Translations under genes and position numbers: made by a program | Shown here: positions 34,588 to 44,232 of the stretch, piece after piece | How positions within the stretch are numbered: the first letter of the stretch is position 1 | Layout of the letters: each line of letters opens with the position of its first letter | Notes under the pieces: model-generated | Told to the model about the DNA's origin: nothing | What the model saw: the letters and a program-made list of their open reading frames with translations, nothing else | Databases searched by the model: none | Assembly: GCA_031378845.1 (NCBI GenBank) | Contig: JANNES010000003.1 | Location: forward strand, 1-64,000 | Reading direction: 5' to 3' | DNA length: 64,000 nucleotides | DNA from: JAJNPS01 sp031378845 | Lineage (GTDB): Bacteria; Pseudomonadota; Alphaproteobacteria; Rhodobacterales; Rhodobacteraceae

Positions 34588-34821
34588 TCAGTCCTCGCCC
34601 TCGTAAAGGCTGATGGGAGCGCCCGGCATAATCGTCGAGATCGCATGTTTGTAGACAAGCTGAGATTGACCATCCCGACGCAATAGCACGCAGAAATTGT
34701 CAAACCAGGTAATGACACCCTGTAGCTTTACCCCGTTGATCAAGAATATAGTGACGGGTATTTTTGCTTTTCGAACGTGGTTCAGGAATGCGTCCTGCAA
34801 GTTTTGTTTGTCGGCAGCCAT
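34588..34821 (-). CDS. hfq: RNA chaperone Hfq
   Basis: A 77 aa Sm-like hexameric RNA chaperone that promotes sRNA-mRNA pairing. Sm1 motif VTIFLINGVKLQGVITWFD and Sm2 YKHAISTIMP are complete; the short acidic C-terminus (LYEGED) is usual for alphaproteobacteria. It precedes hflX, an arrangement common in proteobacteria. TrkH lies 162 bases upstream on the same strand. Confidence 0.98.
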   Translation of the reverse strand: MAADKQNLQDAFLNHVRKAKIPVTIFLINGVKLQGVITWFDNFCVLLRRDGQSQLVYKHAISTIMPGAPISLYEGED

Positions 34822-34983
34822 TTTTTATCGAGCCTTTTTTTGCTGTCACTTATTTGCTGTCATCGTCACTGCGCAAAGACAGCGCCTGCGAAACCCTATA
34901 ATTTCACAAGAGATGCCCCGCGGGCGCGAGTATGCTGTGCCTTTCGCAAAGACTCCAGTTGAAAAAACGGCCGATATCCGCGC

Positions 34984-36504
34984 CTATCGGCGCTGTTCGC
35001 CCAGTGAAAACAGCGCGATCAGGGCCAGAATTTCGATTCGTCCCAGAATCATGCCTGCACCAGCCAAGATTTGTGCGGGCATGCCAATCGTCGACAGTTC
35101 CAGCGGGACCTCGGCAACCACGTTGACCAGCGGCCCGGTCGTCGTCAACGCCGAAATGGTCAGGATCAGCGCAGACTGGAACTCCAGCCCCGCAAGACTG
35201 AATGCCAGCATCAAGGCAGCAATCGACATCGCAAACAGCATAAAGAACACCCACGCAAAGAACGCGCCTTCACGGCGCAGCCGCCGTGCGGCAAGTCCTT
35301 CGCCTCCGACCGAGTTTGGATGAATGATGCGTTCCAGCTCACGCTGGCCGTGGCGGGTCAGCGCATAGATCCGCAGCAGCTTGACCCCGCCGGCGGTGGT
35401 GGCAACGCCGCCTCCAAGGATCGCGAGGCCGAGAAAGATCAGACCCGGCGTCGTCAACCCTGACCAGCTTTGCGCCGCCCCCCAGTCGGCTGACACGAAC
35501 CCTGTCGTGGTCAGGAATGACAGGGTCGAAAACATGGCTCCCCACAGGGCCTTTATCGCCGACCGCGTCTCGCTTTGGGCCGAGACGTCAAGCGAACCCA
35601 GCCAATGCCGCAGCAACAGCAACAACGGCAGGGTAATCAGAATTGCTGCCGCCAGCCGCAGCTCCGGGTCTTGCCAAAGGGCGGTCCTGCGATCCGTCAC
35701 CGCCGGTCCCGGCATCAGACGCCGCGACAGCGCCAACAAGAGGAACAAATAGACCAAACCTTCCCCCCAGACCCCGGCGCCATTTGCCCCGACGGATTGC
35801 CCGCAGGTGATGCCCGATGTCGCCAGTGTCGACATCGCGATGCACAGCCCCTGCAGTCCCGATGACCCAAGGATCAGCAGCCCCGACCAGAGCAGAACCG
35901 TCAGCGCCACATATGTGGGCCCGACAACCACCGCCGCCATCAAGAACCGCCGGACAGGATCAGCCACCGCACTGCCAAACGCACCCCGCTCACCGCGCTG
36001 CCCGATGCTGCGCCCGGTGGTGACCTCTCGTCCGCCAAGGTTCAACGGCGACAGGACCGCCGCGGCCGCGATCAGGATAAACGCCCCACCGCCCCAACCC
36101 ACCATGGCGCGCCACAAATGAACCGACGGCGGCACGGTTGCCGTATCAGCGTAAAGTGTCGCCCCGGTCGTGGTGAAAGACGACACCATCTCGAACCAGC
36201 CGTCGACCAGCGTCGCCCCCTCCATCGCGCCAAGAAACGGAAACGCCAGCCACAGCGGCAAGACAAGATAGCTGCCCAAGAGCGTGATCAACGGCCCCCT
36301 CATGCGTTGCCGCGACGGCCGCCCCTGCGTCACGATGCCCAGCATGACCGTCAGGAACAGCATGATCGCACCGGCATAGATAAACGCCCGCCCGATCTCA
36401 TAGTCGCGCAAGACAAATGCGTGCAGCCCCGGCACGAAACTCGCAAATCCCGCAACCCCCATCAGGATCACGATCAGCGGCAGAGTTTGCAAATGCCGCA
36501 TCAT
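34984..36504 (-). CDS. trkH: TrkH potassium uptake channel subunit
   Basis: A 506 aa integral membrane protein with four pore repeats. Selectivity-filter-like segments are SSFTTTGATLY, STLATSGITCG, SFLTTTGFVS and SALTTTGPLVN. It acts with the cytosolic TrkA ring, whose gene is 6 bases upstream. The first residues MMRHLQTL fit the ATG pair at 36504. Together with Kup this gives the cell two K+ uptake systems. Confidence 0.95.
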   Translation of the reverse strand: MMRHLQTLPLIVILMGVAGFASFVPGLHAFVLRDYEIGRAFIYAGAIMLFLTVMLGIVTQGRPSRQRMRGPLITLLGSYLVLPLWLAFPFLGAMEGATLVDGWFEMVSSFTTTGATLYADTATVPPSVHLWRAMVGWGGGAFILIAAAAVLSPLNLGGREVTTGRSIGQRGERGAFGSAVADPVRRFLMAAVVVGPTYVALTVLLWSGLLILGSSGLQGLCIAMSTLATSGITCGQSVGANGAGVWGEGLVYLFLLLALSRRLMPGPAVTDRRTALWQDPELRLAAAILITLPLLLLLRHWLGSLDVSAQSETRSAIKALWGAMFSTLSFLTTTGFVSADWGAAQSWSGLTTPGLIFLGLAILGGGVATTAGGVKLLRIYALTRHGQRELERIIHPNSVGGEGLAARRLRREGAFFAWVFFMLFAMSIAALMLAFSLAGLEFQSALILTISALTTTGPLVNVVAEVPLELSTIGMPAQILAGAGMILGRIEILALIALFSLGEQRR

Positions 36505-36510
36505 CGCAGG

Positions 36511-37887
36511 TCAGAAAAAGTCGATGGAGACTTGCAACAGGCGCTCCACTTCGGCCACGTCGCTGGCCATTGCAAAGAGGGCGATCACATCGCCGGCCTC
36601 GATGCGCAGGTCCCCCGTCGGCTTGACCACCTTATCGCCCTTCATCACCGCACCGACCAGCACGCCTTCGGGAAACTCGATCTCGCGCACCAGCCGCCCC
36701 GACAAGGGTGAGGTCGACAGCACCTGTGCCTCGATCATCTCGGCCTCGCCATCGCCGACCGAATAGATCGCGCGCACCTTGCCGTGCCGGATATGGCGCA
36801 GGATCGACGATACCGTGGTGGCGCGCGGGTTGATATAGGCGTCGATATCCAACGGCCCCATAAGGGGTGCCAGTGTCGGATCGTTGACCAGCGCAATAGC
36901 CATCGGACAGCCAAGCTGCTTGGCACGCACCGCCGCCAGAATGTTGGTCTTGTCGTCATCGGTGACCGCCAGCAGCACGTCGGCCTTGTCGATCGCCGCC
37001 TCGTTCAGAATATCCAGATCCATCCCGTCACCGTTCAGCACGATCGTGCGCTCCAGCGCGTCGGCGGCGTATTCGGCGCGCGCGCGGTCCTTTTCGATGA
37101 TTTTGGCGCGGATCCGGTCCGACCGCGCCTCCAGCGCCCGCGCCACCGCAAGACCCACATTCCCGCCACCGATGATGATGACGCGTTCCTGTTTTTTCGT
37201 TTTCTTGCCAAAGATTTCGAGGGCGCGGTTCACGTCCTCGGAATGGACAAATATATAGGCGTTGTCCTGCGCATAAAGCTGGTCATTGGCATCGGGCGCA
37301 AACAACCGCCCCTCGCGGCGCACCGCCACCACAATCGCACGCAAGGTCGGAAACAACCCATCGAGTTGGCGGAGCGAGGTGTTCAGTACCGGGCATTCCT
37401 CGGTCAGCGCGATGCCCAAAAGCTGCGCTTTGCCGTTCATGAAAATCTCGGTGTCAAAGGTGGCAGGCGCTGCCAGCCGCTGCAAGGCAGCCTCGGCGAC
37501 CTCGAACTCCGGGCTGATCACCACATCAATCGGCAGATGGTTTTCACGATAGAGATCGGCGTATGCGGGTTTGAGATATTCTTGCGCGCGCAGCCGGGCG
37601 ATCTTGCGGGTGACGCCAAAGACCGAATGGGCGACTTGACAGGTGATCATGTTCACCTCATCGGAATAGGTGGCGGCAATGATCAGATCCGCGTCGCGTG
37701 CGCCGGCCTTTGCCAGCACTTCGGGGTGTGAAGCAAATCCCGCAACACCTTGAACATCCAGCGCTTCGGTCGCGCGTCGTACAAGGTCGGGGTTCACGTC
37801 CACGATGGTCACATCGTTCTTTTCACCCGAAAGCTGCCGCGCGATCTGCCAGCCGACCTGGCCCGCGCCGCAAATGATCACCTTCAT
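36511..37887 (-). CDS. trkA: TrkA, NAD-binding regulatory subunit of the Trk potassium system
   Basis: A 458 aa cytosolic protein with two RCK repeats: Rossmann motifs VIICGAGQVGWQIARQL (residue 3 on) and VIIIGGGNVGLAVARAL (about 232 on), each followed by a TrkA_C domain. It gates TrkH according to nucleotide state. The pair sits downstream of ntrX with a 95 bp gap, a gene order seen in many alphaproteobacteria. Confidence 0.96.
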   Translation of the reverse strand: MKVIICGAGQVGWQIARQLSGEKNDVTIVDVNPDLVRRATEALDVQGVAGFASHPEVLAKAGARDADLIIAATYSDEVNMITCQVAHSVFGVTRKIARLRAQEYLKPAYADLYRENHLPIDVVISPEFEVAEAALQRLAAPATFDTEIFMNGKAQLLGIALTEECPVLNTSLRQLDGLFPTLRAIVVAVRREGRLFAPDANDQLYAQDNAYIFVHSEDVNRALEIFGKKTKKQERVIIIGGGNVGLAVARALEARSDRIRAKIIEKDRARAEYAADALERTIVLNGDGMDLDILNEAAIDKADVLLAVTDDDKTNILAAVRAKQLGCPMAIALVNDPTLAPLMGPLDIDAYINPRATTVSSILRHIRHGKVRAIYSVGDGEAEMIEAQVLSTSPLSGRLVREIEFPEGVLVGAVMKGDKVVKPTGDLRIEAGDVIALFAMASDVAEVERLLQVSIDFF

Positions 37888-37982
37888 TCAAGACCTCTGA
37901 TCACGCGCAGCCGCCATGGGCACACCGGGCCTAGCTATCCCAAGCGAGGCGTCATGGTCAACCGCGCCACCTTTCGGCCCGC

Positions 37983-39410
37983 CTATTCCAGCAACTCTTC
38001 TTCTTCGGCGACATCATCCTCGACCAGATCCATGCCGCGCGAACCGGACTTCGATGTCCCGACAACCCCCAATGACTTCAGTTTGCGGTGCAAGGCGGAC
38101 CGCTCCATGCCAACAAAGTTTGCCGTCCGGCTGATATTGCCGCCAAATCGATTGATCTGCGTCAACAGGTACTCGCGTTCGAACAACTCGCGCGCCTCGC
38201 GCAGGGGCAGGGTGGCAATTGCCCCGCCCATCGCCATCTTGCCGCCCCGCTCTTCGCTGACATCCTGGCCCGGCAACTCCTTGACCTCGATCGCGCCCCC
38301 GGCCTCGCCAAGAATAAGGATGCGCTCGATCATGTTGCGCAACTGGCGGATGTTGCCGGGCCAGGGCATCGTTTGCAGCATCGCCTCGGCCTCTGCGGTC
38401 AGGCTGCGCTTGGGAAGCCCCTGACTGCGGTGGAACCAGTCGATGAAATGGCGCGCGAGTTCAGGAATGTCCTCGCGCCGTTCCTCCAGTGCGGGAACCG
38501 CAATCGGCACCACGTTCAGCCGGTCATAAAGCTCTTGGCGGAATTTGCCCGTAGCAATCAGGTTGCGCAGATCGCGGGTCGTCGACGAGATCACCCGCAA
38601 ATCCACCCTGACCTTGTCCGCTCCCCCGACCCGCACGAATTGCTGCTCGGTCAAGACGCGCAGGATTTTCGACTGCGTGCCCAAGGGCATATCGGCCACT
38701 TCGTCAAAATACACGATGCCGCCATGCGCCTGATCCAAAAGCCCCGGCTCCACACCGCGTTCCGTCGTCTCGCGCCCGAACAGCACCTCTTCCATCCGCT
38801 CCGGCTCGATCGTGGCCGATGAGACGGACACGAACGGCGCCCCTGCCCGGTTCGAATTGACATGGATGAACCGCGCCGCAACTTCCTTGCCCGAACCTGC
38901 GTGACCGGTCAGCATGACGCGCGCATTCGACTTGGTCACCTTTTCAAGATTGCCCCGCAAGGTCTTGAACGCGGTCGAAGATCCGATCATGTCGGTCGAC
39001 GTCACATCGCGTCGCCGCAGGTCCGAATTTTCCCGGCGCAGACGGCTGGTCTCCATCGCGCGGCTGACCACCACCATCAGCTGGTCAATGTTGAACGGCT
39101 TTTCGATAAAGTCATAGGCACCTTGCTTGATCGCCGCGACCGCGATCTCGATATTGCCATGGCCCGAGATGATCACCACCGGAACGTCCGGGTTATCGCG
39201 CTTGACCGTTTTGAGGATGTCGATGCCATCCATCCGGCTGTCCTTGAGCCAGATGTCCAGGATCATCAGCGCGGGAGGATCTGCATTGATCTCGGCCATG
39301 CATTCGTCCGAACTCCCGGCCAGCCGGATGCTGAACCCTTCGTCGCGCAAGATGTCCCCGATCAACTCGCGGATGTCTTTTTCGTCATCGACCACCAATA
39401 TGCTGCTCAT
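37983..39410 (-). CDS. ntrX: Response regulator NtrX
   Basis: A 475 aa AAA+ response regulator paired with NtrY. The receiver domain has the phospho-acceptor Asp52 in MILDIWLK; Walker A is GHAGSGKEVAARF (about 169) and Walker B is IVYFDEVADM. Where sigma-54 activators have GAFTGA this protein reads VLFGRETTERGVEPG, so it probably does not act on sigma-54. The C-terminal Fis-type helix-turn-helix includes ISRTANFVGMERSALHRKL. ATG overlaps the ntrY stop by 4 bp. NtrYX in this group is linked to nitrogen, redox and envelope control. Confidence 0.95.
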   Translation of the reverse strand: MSSILVVDDEKDIRELIGDILRDEGFSIRLAGSSDECMAEINADPPALMILDIWLKDSRMDGIDILKTVKRDNPDVPVVIISGHGNIEIAVAAIKQGAYDFIEKPFNIDQLMVVVSRAMETSRLRRENSDLRRRDVTSTDMIGSSTAFKTLRGNLEKVTKSNARVMLTGHAGSGKEVAARFIHVNSNRAGAPFVSVSSATIEPERMEEVLFGRETTERGVEPGLLDQAHGGIVYFDEVADMPLGTQSKILRVLTEQQFVRVGGADKVRVDLRVISSTTRDLRNLIATGKFRQELYDRLNVVPIAVPALEERREDIPELARHFIDWFHRSQGLPKRSLTAEAEAMLQTMPWPGNIRQLRNMIERILILGEAGGAIEVKELPGQDVSEERGGKMAMGGAIATLPLREARELFEREYLLTQINRFGGNISRTANFVGMERSALHRKLKSLGVVGTSKSGSRGMDLVEDDVAEEEELLE

Positions 39411-41671
39411 GCGACTTTCTCCTCGGTCTCTTGGCCGCCACGGGCCATCTTGCGGCGATTGAGCTTTGGCAGAACAATTTCCGCCATCGCCCCCGCACGC
39501 GTGTTGCCGTCAAAGACGGGTGCGTCGCTCAGGGTCAGCGTCCCGCCATGCTCTTCGATAATCTTCTTCACGATCGGCAGGCCAAGGCCGGTGCCTTTTT
39601 CGCGCGTCGTCACATAGGGCTCGAACAGTCGCGCCCGGTCGGCGGGCAGCCCGATGCCATTGTCCATGATGCGGATGACAACATCCGTCTCCTGCGGAAC
39701 GAGGCTTACCCTGATCTGCGGGACATGCCCGACCGGAGCACCCTTTTCGTACAGGGTTTCAATGGCTTCACCGGCGTTCTTGATCAAATTTGTCAAGGCC
39801 TGGTTCAACATCGTCGGATCCAGATCCATCAGTACCGGCCCCGCTGGCACGTCCTTGGAAAAGGTCACGCCGGGCTGACCACTTTCTTGCAAGACAAGGA
39901 CGTCGCGCAGCAGGTGGGCGAGGTCGGTCTCGCGACGGTCCGGTTCCGGCATGCGCGCGAATTTGGAAAACTCGTCTACGATCCGGCGCAGATCGCCGGT
40001 CTGGCGCACGATCACATCGGTGTATTGCTCCAGATCCTCGGGCGACGAGACTTCACCCCGGAACCGCCGCTTGATACGCTCCGCTGACAGCTGGATCGGC
40101 GTCAGAGGGTTCTTGATCTCATGCGCGATCCGTCGCGCCACATCTCCCCATGCTGCCATCCGCTGCGCCGAGACAAGCTCCGTCACATCGTCAAACGCCA
40201 GCACATAGCCTTCGAGCGCACCCTCGTCGCTGCGCCGCGTGCTCATCCGCACCAGCAGGCTTTCAAGCTTGCCGCGCCGGGTCAGGCGCACCTCTTCCTG
40301 AACCGCGCTGCCGCCCCCATTGCGCAGGCGATCAAAAAGGGGAGCAAACTCCGGCACGGCCACGCCAATTTCGGCCTGCCCCTGTCCGCCCGGCAGTTCC
40401 AGCAACTGTTGTGCCGCAGGGTTGACGAAATCAAAACGCCCATCGGGATCAAGCCCGATCACGCCCGCAGTGACCGATGACAGCACCGAATCAAAGAGCC
40501 TGCGTTGCGCCTCGGTCCGCCCGTGGCCCTCGATCAGCGCCTCGCGCTGGCCCTTCAGTTGCCGCGTCATCTGGTTGAACAGCCGCCCCAGCATGGTGAT
40601 CTCGTCATCGCCGTCCTCTTCGGTGACCTGCACCTCCAGATCGCCGCCGCCGACGCGTTGTGCCGCCCCCATCAGCTTGCCCACCGGGCGGCTGAGACGT
40701 TCTGCAAACCACAGACCAAGCCACACCGCCGCAAGGATCAACAGCAGCGCAAATCCCAGATACAACAGGCCAAAGTTGAACAAGAGCTTGCCGCGGTCCG
40801 CCTCAAGCTGCTGGTAGAGGCGCACCGTTTCCTGCGTCTCGTCCAAGAGACCCAAAAGTCCCCCGTCGACGGTTCGCGTGACATAAAGCAGCCGGTCGGG
40901 AAACGCCGCGAGGCTGACCAGCGCACGGTATTCGTTGTTGGGCCAGTCCTCGACCAACACCACTTCGCCCGCCTGCGCGCGCGCCAGCTCTTCAGGACCC
41001 AGCGGCTCAAAGTCAAAAAGATAGGACCGCTCGCCGCGCGTCTGGATTGCGCCCATCCCGTCAATCAAAAAGGCCTCTTTCAGGCCGCGCTGGATGGTTT
41101 GCTGGCCTTGCGACAACAGCGGGCGGAACTGGTCGTCCTTGACAAAAAAGAGGCTCGTCTTGGCCTGGTTCAGATAGTCCGCCAAAGCCACGGCGTCCTT
41201 GATCAGATCGTCGCGCTGCACCTTCTCATAGGATTCCGCAGCCGACAACGAATTGCCGACCACCATCCGCACGCGTTCGGAAAACCATCCCTCAAGGCCG
41301 ACATTGACCGTCAGCACCGCAAACACCGCAACCAGCACGGTGGGCGTCAGCGCGATGATGGCAAAAACACCCGACAGCCGCAGATGCAGGCGCGACCCGG
41401 CCGACTGGCTGCGCCGGTCCGACACCATCCGCATCACCCGCGCCAGCACCAGAGTGGCCAGCACCAGCACATAGACCATGTCGGCCAGCAAGATCAGCCG
41501 CAACGATGGCGAGCTTGCGCCGCGGTTGAACGGCCCCAGCGCCAGAAACGTCGCCACCGCCAGCAAGGGGCCCAGAATCACCAGCGCAAAGGTCAGCGCG
41601 GTCTGGAACCGCCGCTGGCGACGCAACCGCATCAACCGCAACCAAGTGGCCGATTTCAAGGCGCCCTGCAC
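39407..41671 (-). CDS. ntrY: Sensor histidine kinase NtrY
   Basis: A 754 aa membrane sensor. It has N-terminal transmembrane helices (FQTALTFALVILGPLLAVAT and more to about residue 110), a periplasmic sensor part, another helix near 290-310, HAMP, PAS, and a kinase core with the phospho-His in IAHEIKNPLTPIQLSAERIK and an ATPase domain (NLIKNAGEA, MDNGIGLP, GTGLGLPIVKKI). GTG start at 41671 has GGAGG nine bases upstream; an ATG 13 codons in is possible. It pairs with NtrX downstream and may cross-talk with NtrBC. Confidence 0.95.
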   Translation of the reverse strand: MQGALKSATWLRLMRLRRQRRFQTALTFALVILGPLLAVATFLALGPFNRGASSPSLRLILLADMVYVLVLATLVLARVMRMVSDRRSQSAGSRLHLRLSGVFAIIALTPTVLVAVFAVLTVNVGLEGWFSERVRMVVGNSLSAAESYEKVQRDDLIKDAVALADYLNQAKTSLFFVKDDQFRPLLSQGQQTIQRGLKEAFLIDGMGAIQTRGERSYLFDFEPLGPEELARAQAGEVVLVEDWPNNEYRALVSLAAFPDRLLYVTRTVDGGLLGLLDETQETVRLYQQLEADRGKLLFNFGLLYLGFALLLILAAVWLGLWFAERLSRPVGKLMGAAQRVGGGDLEVQVTEEDGDDEITMLGRLFNQMTRQLKGQREALIEGHGRTEAQRRLFDSVLSSVTAGVIGLDPDGRFDFVNPAAQQLLELPGGQGQAEIGVAVPEFAPLFDRLRNGGGSAVQEEVRLTRRGKLESLLVRMSTRRSDEGALEGYVLAFDDVTELVSAQRMAAWGDVARRIAHEIKNPLTPIQLSAERIKRRFRGEVSSPEDLEQYTDVIVRQTGDLRRIVDEFSKFARMPEPDRRETDLAHLLRDVLVLQESGQPGVTFSKDVPAGPVLMDLDPTMLNQALTNLIKNAGEAIETLYEKGAPVGHVPQIRVSLVPQETDVVIRIMDNGIGLPADRARLFEPYVTTREKGTGLGLPIVKKIIEEHGGTLTLSDAPVFDGNTRAGAMAEIVLPKLNRRKMARGGQETEEKVA

Positions 41672-41770
41672 GTATCCTTGCCTCCACGGCCGGGCCAGAA
41701 TCAGCCCCTCAGCCTGCTGCTGAGGATGCCGAAAAGGGGCACCCGATCAGCAACGCATCCTGTGGCAGGT

Positions 41771-43132
41771 TTACATCAGTTTGCGCCGCCGTGTCACGCG
41801 GATATCAAGGTCCGAGATCTTTTTGCGCAAGGTATTGCGGTTGATCCCCAAAAGATCAGCACATTTTGCTTGGTTGCCCGCAGTTGCATCAAGGGCGATT
41901 TCGATCAGGGGCAGCTCGATCTCGCGCAAAATCCGCTGATAGACGCCCGCTGGCGGCAATTGTCCGGAATGCAGATCGAAGTACCGCTTGAGGTGGCGCG
42001 CCACGCTTGCCGACAGCTTTTCGGTCTCTCCGCCCTTCATCGGCTCTATCGTGGGTTGGTTGCCCAGCACGCCTTCAATCTCGGCCTTGGTGATCTCGAC
42101 CTCGGACGACGTGGCAGCCAGACGGCGCAGGCTGTTTTCCAGTTGGCGGACGTTGCCGGGCCAGCTGTAGCGGCGGACCAGTTCGCGCGCCTCGGCTGAC
42201 AGTTTGCGCCCGACCCCGGTATCGCGTTCCTCGCGCGTCAGAAAGAAGTCGGCCAAAAGAGGAATGTCATCCACCCGATCACGCAAGGCGGGCACCTGGA
42301 TCGTCACGCCGCTCAACCGGTAAAAAAGGTCCTGGCGAAACGATTTCGTCTCCAGTCGGGTGGCCAGATCCACTTGCGTGGTCGCCATTATGCGCGGTGC
42401 CTGATCCGGCAGCTGGTCCAGCATGCGCACGACCCGCGCCTGTTGTTCGTCCGAAAAGTCACCGATTTCGTCAAAGACCAGACTGCCGCCGCGCGCCCGA
42501 GACAGCAGCGTCGAAGGCCCGTCCATGCCCGCCAGATCCGCCCCTTGCGCCACCACGAACGGCAATGAGCGGCGGTCGGAAAAGTCATGAATCGCCCGCG
42601 CGATCAGCGATTTTCCCGTGCCGGACTCGCCGTTGACCAGCACCGTGAGGTCGGTGTTCATCACCCGCGCGACCAACCGGTACAGCGCCTGCATCGCCCC
42701 GGTGCGCCCAACCAGCGGCAGATCGTCGCCGGGGTCGCGCAATGGCTCAACCACCCTGGGCGAGCGCCGTTTCTGGTCCAGCGCCCGCGCCGACCGCTTC
42801 ATCAGGTCCGGCAAGTCGAATGGTTTTGGCAGGTAGTCGAACGCTTCGGCCTCGGCGGCCTGAATGGCCGTCATGATCGTGTTTTGCGCCGAAATGACGA
42901 TCACCGGCAGACCGGGCCGCATCTTGGCAATGCGCGGCAAGGCATCAAGGCCGTTGCCGTCGGGCATGATCACGTCACTGATCACCAGATCGCCCTTGCC
43001 CTCTTCGATCCAGCGCATCAGCGTCATCAGGCTAGATGTCGCATGGACCCGGCACCCCGCCCGCGTCAGGGCCTGTGTCAGCACCGTGCGTATCGTGCGG
43101 TCGTCATCCGCCACGAGAACCGTTCCATCCAT
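41771..43132 (-). CDS. ntrC: Nitrogen regulator NtrC lacking the sigma-54 contact motif
   Basis: A 453 aa response regulator of nitrogen control. Receiver Asp53 is in VISDVIMPDG, Walker A is GESGTGKSLIA (168 on), Walker B is LVFDEIGDF (218 on), and the Fis-like DNA-binding end is AKCADLLGINRNTLRKKI. Between residues 193 and 216, where sigma-54 activators have a GAFTGA loop, only about 24 residues occur and no such motif is present. This matches Rhodobacter capsulatus NtrC, which acts through sigma-70 RNA polymerase. The ATG overlaps the ntrB stop by one base; ntrY follows after 99 bases. Confidence 0.96.
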   Translation of the reverse strand: MDGTVLVADDDRTIRTVLTQALTRAGCRVHATSSLMTLMRWIEEGKGDLVISDVIMPDGNGLDALPRIAKMRPGLPVIVISAQNTIMTAIQAAEAEAFDYLPKPFDLPDLMKRSARALDQKRRSPRVVEPLRDPGDDLPLVGRTGAMQALYRLVARVMNTDLTVLVNGESGTGKSLIARAIHDFSDRRSLPFVVAQGADLAGMDGPSTLLSRARGGSLVFDEIGDFSDEQQARVVRMLDQLPDQAPRIMATTQVDLATRLETKSFRQDLFYRLSGVTIQVPALRDRVDDIPLLADFFLTREERDTGVGRKLSAEARELVRRYSWPGNVRQLENSLRRLAATSSEVEITKAEIEGVLGNQPTIEPMKGGETEKLSASVARHLKRYFDLHSGQLPPAGVYQRILREIELPLIEIALDATAGNQAKCADLLGINRNTLRKKISDLDIRVTRRRKLM

Positions 43133-44232
43133 CAGTCGACCTCCTTCAATTTCGCCGGGCGCGCCACCGGCAAAGAAATGCGAAACACCGTGCGCCCCGG
43201 CACGCTATCCACCTGAACCCAACCGTCATGTTCACTGACAATGCGGGCGACGATGGATAGCCCGAGCCCGGTGCCGTTTTCACGCCCCGAAACAAACGGC
43301 TCAAACACATCGGACGCGATATGAGGCGGCAGGCCCGGCCCGTCGTCGATGATCTCGATCTGCAAGGCCATCGGCGCGTTGGTGCCATCCTTGAGCCTGC
43401 GGCGCAGCGACAGATCATAAAAGGTGCGCAGATGGATGGTGCCGCCGTCGGGACCCGCCGCCTCGGACGCATTCTTGATCAGGTTCAGAAAGACCTGCAC
43501 CAGCTGATCCAGATCGGCCCAGGACGCTGGCAATGACGGGTCATACTCCTCGACAAAGGTCATCCGCGCGCCGAAACCGACCAGCGCGGACCGCCGCGCG
43601 CGATCCAGCGCGTCATGGATGTTGACGGCACGCCTGTCCGGCGGGCGCAGATTGCCCAGCTGCTCGACCTGCTCCAGCAGTTTGACCACCCGCCGCGTTT
43701 CCTCGACGATCAGATCGGTCAGTTCCTGTTCTTCGGGTCGCAGCCCCATCGAGATCAGTTGCGCCGCCCCCGAAATACCGGCCAGCGGGTTCTTGATCTC
43801 ATGTGCCAGCATTTGTGCAAGCCCGATCGCCGAGCGCGCGCCCACGCCCCCCGGCATGGCGCGGCCCAGACGGTCGGCAATCTCGCGCGGGGCGATCATC
43901 ACCATCACATGGCCCGGATCATCTTGCAGCGGGGCGATGTGGATGGTGCATTGCTGTGGCGGACGCTCGCCCGTGGTGACGTCGACATCGTTGATCGACA
44001 GCGGCGAATGGTTCGCCCTGGCCCGCCGGATCGCCTCTTCCATCGGCGCATCAATGTGCAGCCGGTCCAAAAGCGGCTGGCCCACCAGATTGCGCATCGA
44101 GGCATTGAGGAAGATCTCGCCTTGTGGGTTCACCTCATAGATCCGGTCGCCCGGGTCGATCAACAGCGCGGGCAGCGGCAACGAGGCCCAGATGACGCCG
44201 GGCACCGGATATGGCGGGCGATAGGGCGTCAT
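43132..44232 (-). CDS. ntrB: Nitrogen sensor kinase NtrB
   Basis: A 366 aa cytosolic histidine kinase/phosphatase governed by PII. It has an N-terminal PAS domain (ALLIDPGDRIYEVNP), the phospho-His in MLAHEIKNPLAGISGAAQL, and the ATPase domain with NLIKNASEA, DDGPGLP and ENGTGLGLSIVARI. It phosphorylates NtrC. The start overlaps the dusB stop (ATGA) and its stop overlaps ntrC, so dusB-ntrB-ntrC is a translationally coupled unit. Confidence 0.96.
   Translation of the reverse strand: MTPYRPPYPVPGVIWASLPLPALLIDPGDRIYEVNPQGEIFLNASMRNLVGQPLLDRLHIDAPMEEAIRRARANHSPLSINDVDVTTGERPPQQCTIHIAPLQDDPGHVMVMIAPREIADRLGRAMPGGVGARSAIGLAQMLAHEIKNPLAGISGAAQLISMGLRPEEQELTDLIVEETRRVVKLLEQVEQLGNLRPPDRRAVNIHDALDRARRSALVGFGARMTFVEEYDPSLPASWADLDQLVQVFLNLIKNASEAAGPDGGTIHLRTFYDLSLRRRLKDGTNAPMALQIEIIDDGPGLPPHIASDVFEPFVSGRENGTGLGLSIVARIVSEHDGWVQVDSVPGRTVFRISLPVARPAKLKEVD

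Noticed and set aside
41707..41725. CCTCAGC/GCTGAGG hairpin between ntrC and ntrY
   Set aside because: No T run and the genes are normally co-transcribed; could be an mRNA processing hairpin but nothing supports it as a terminator.
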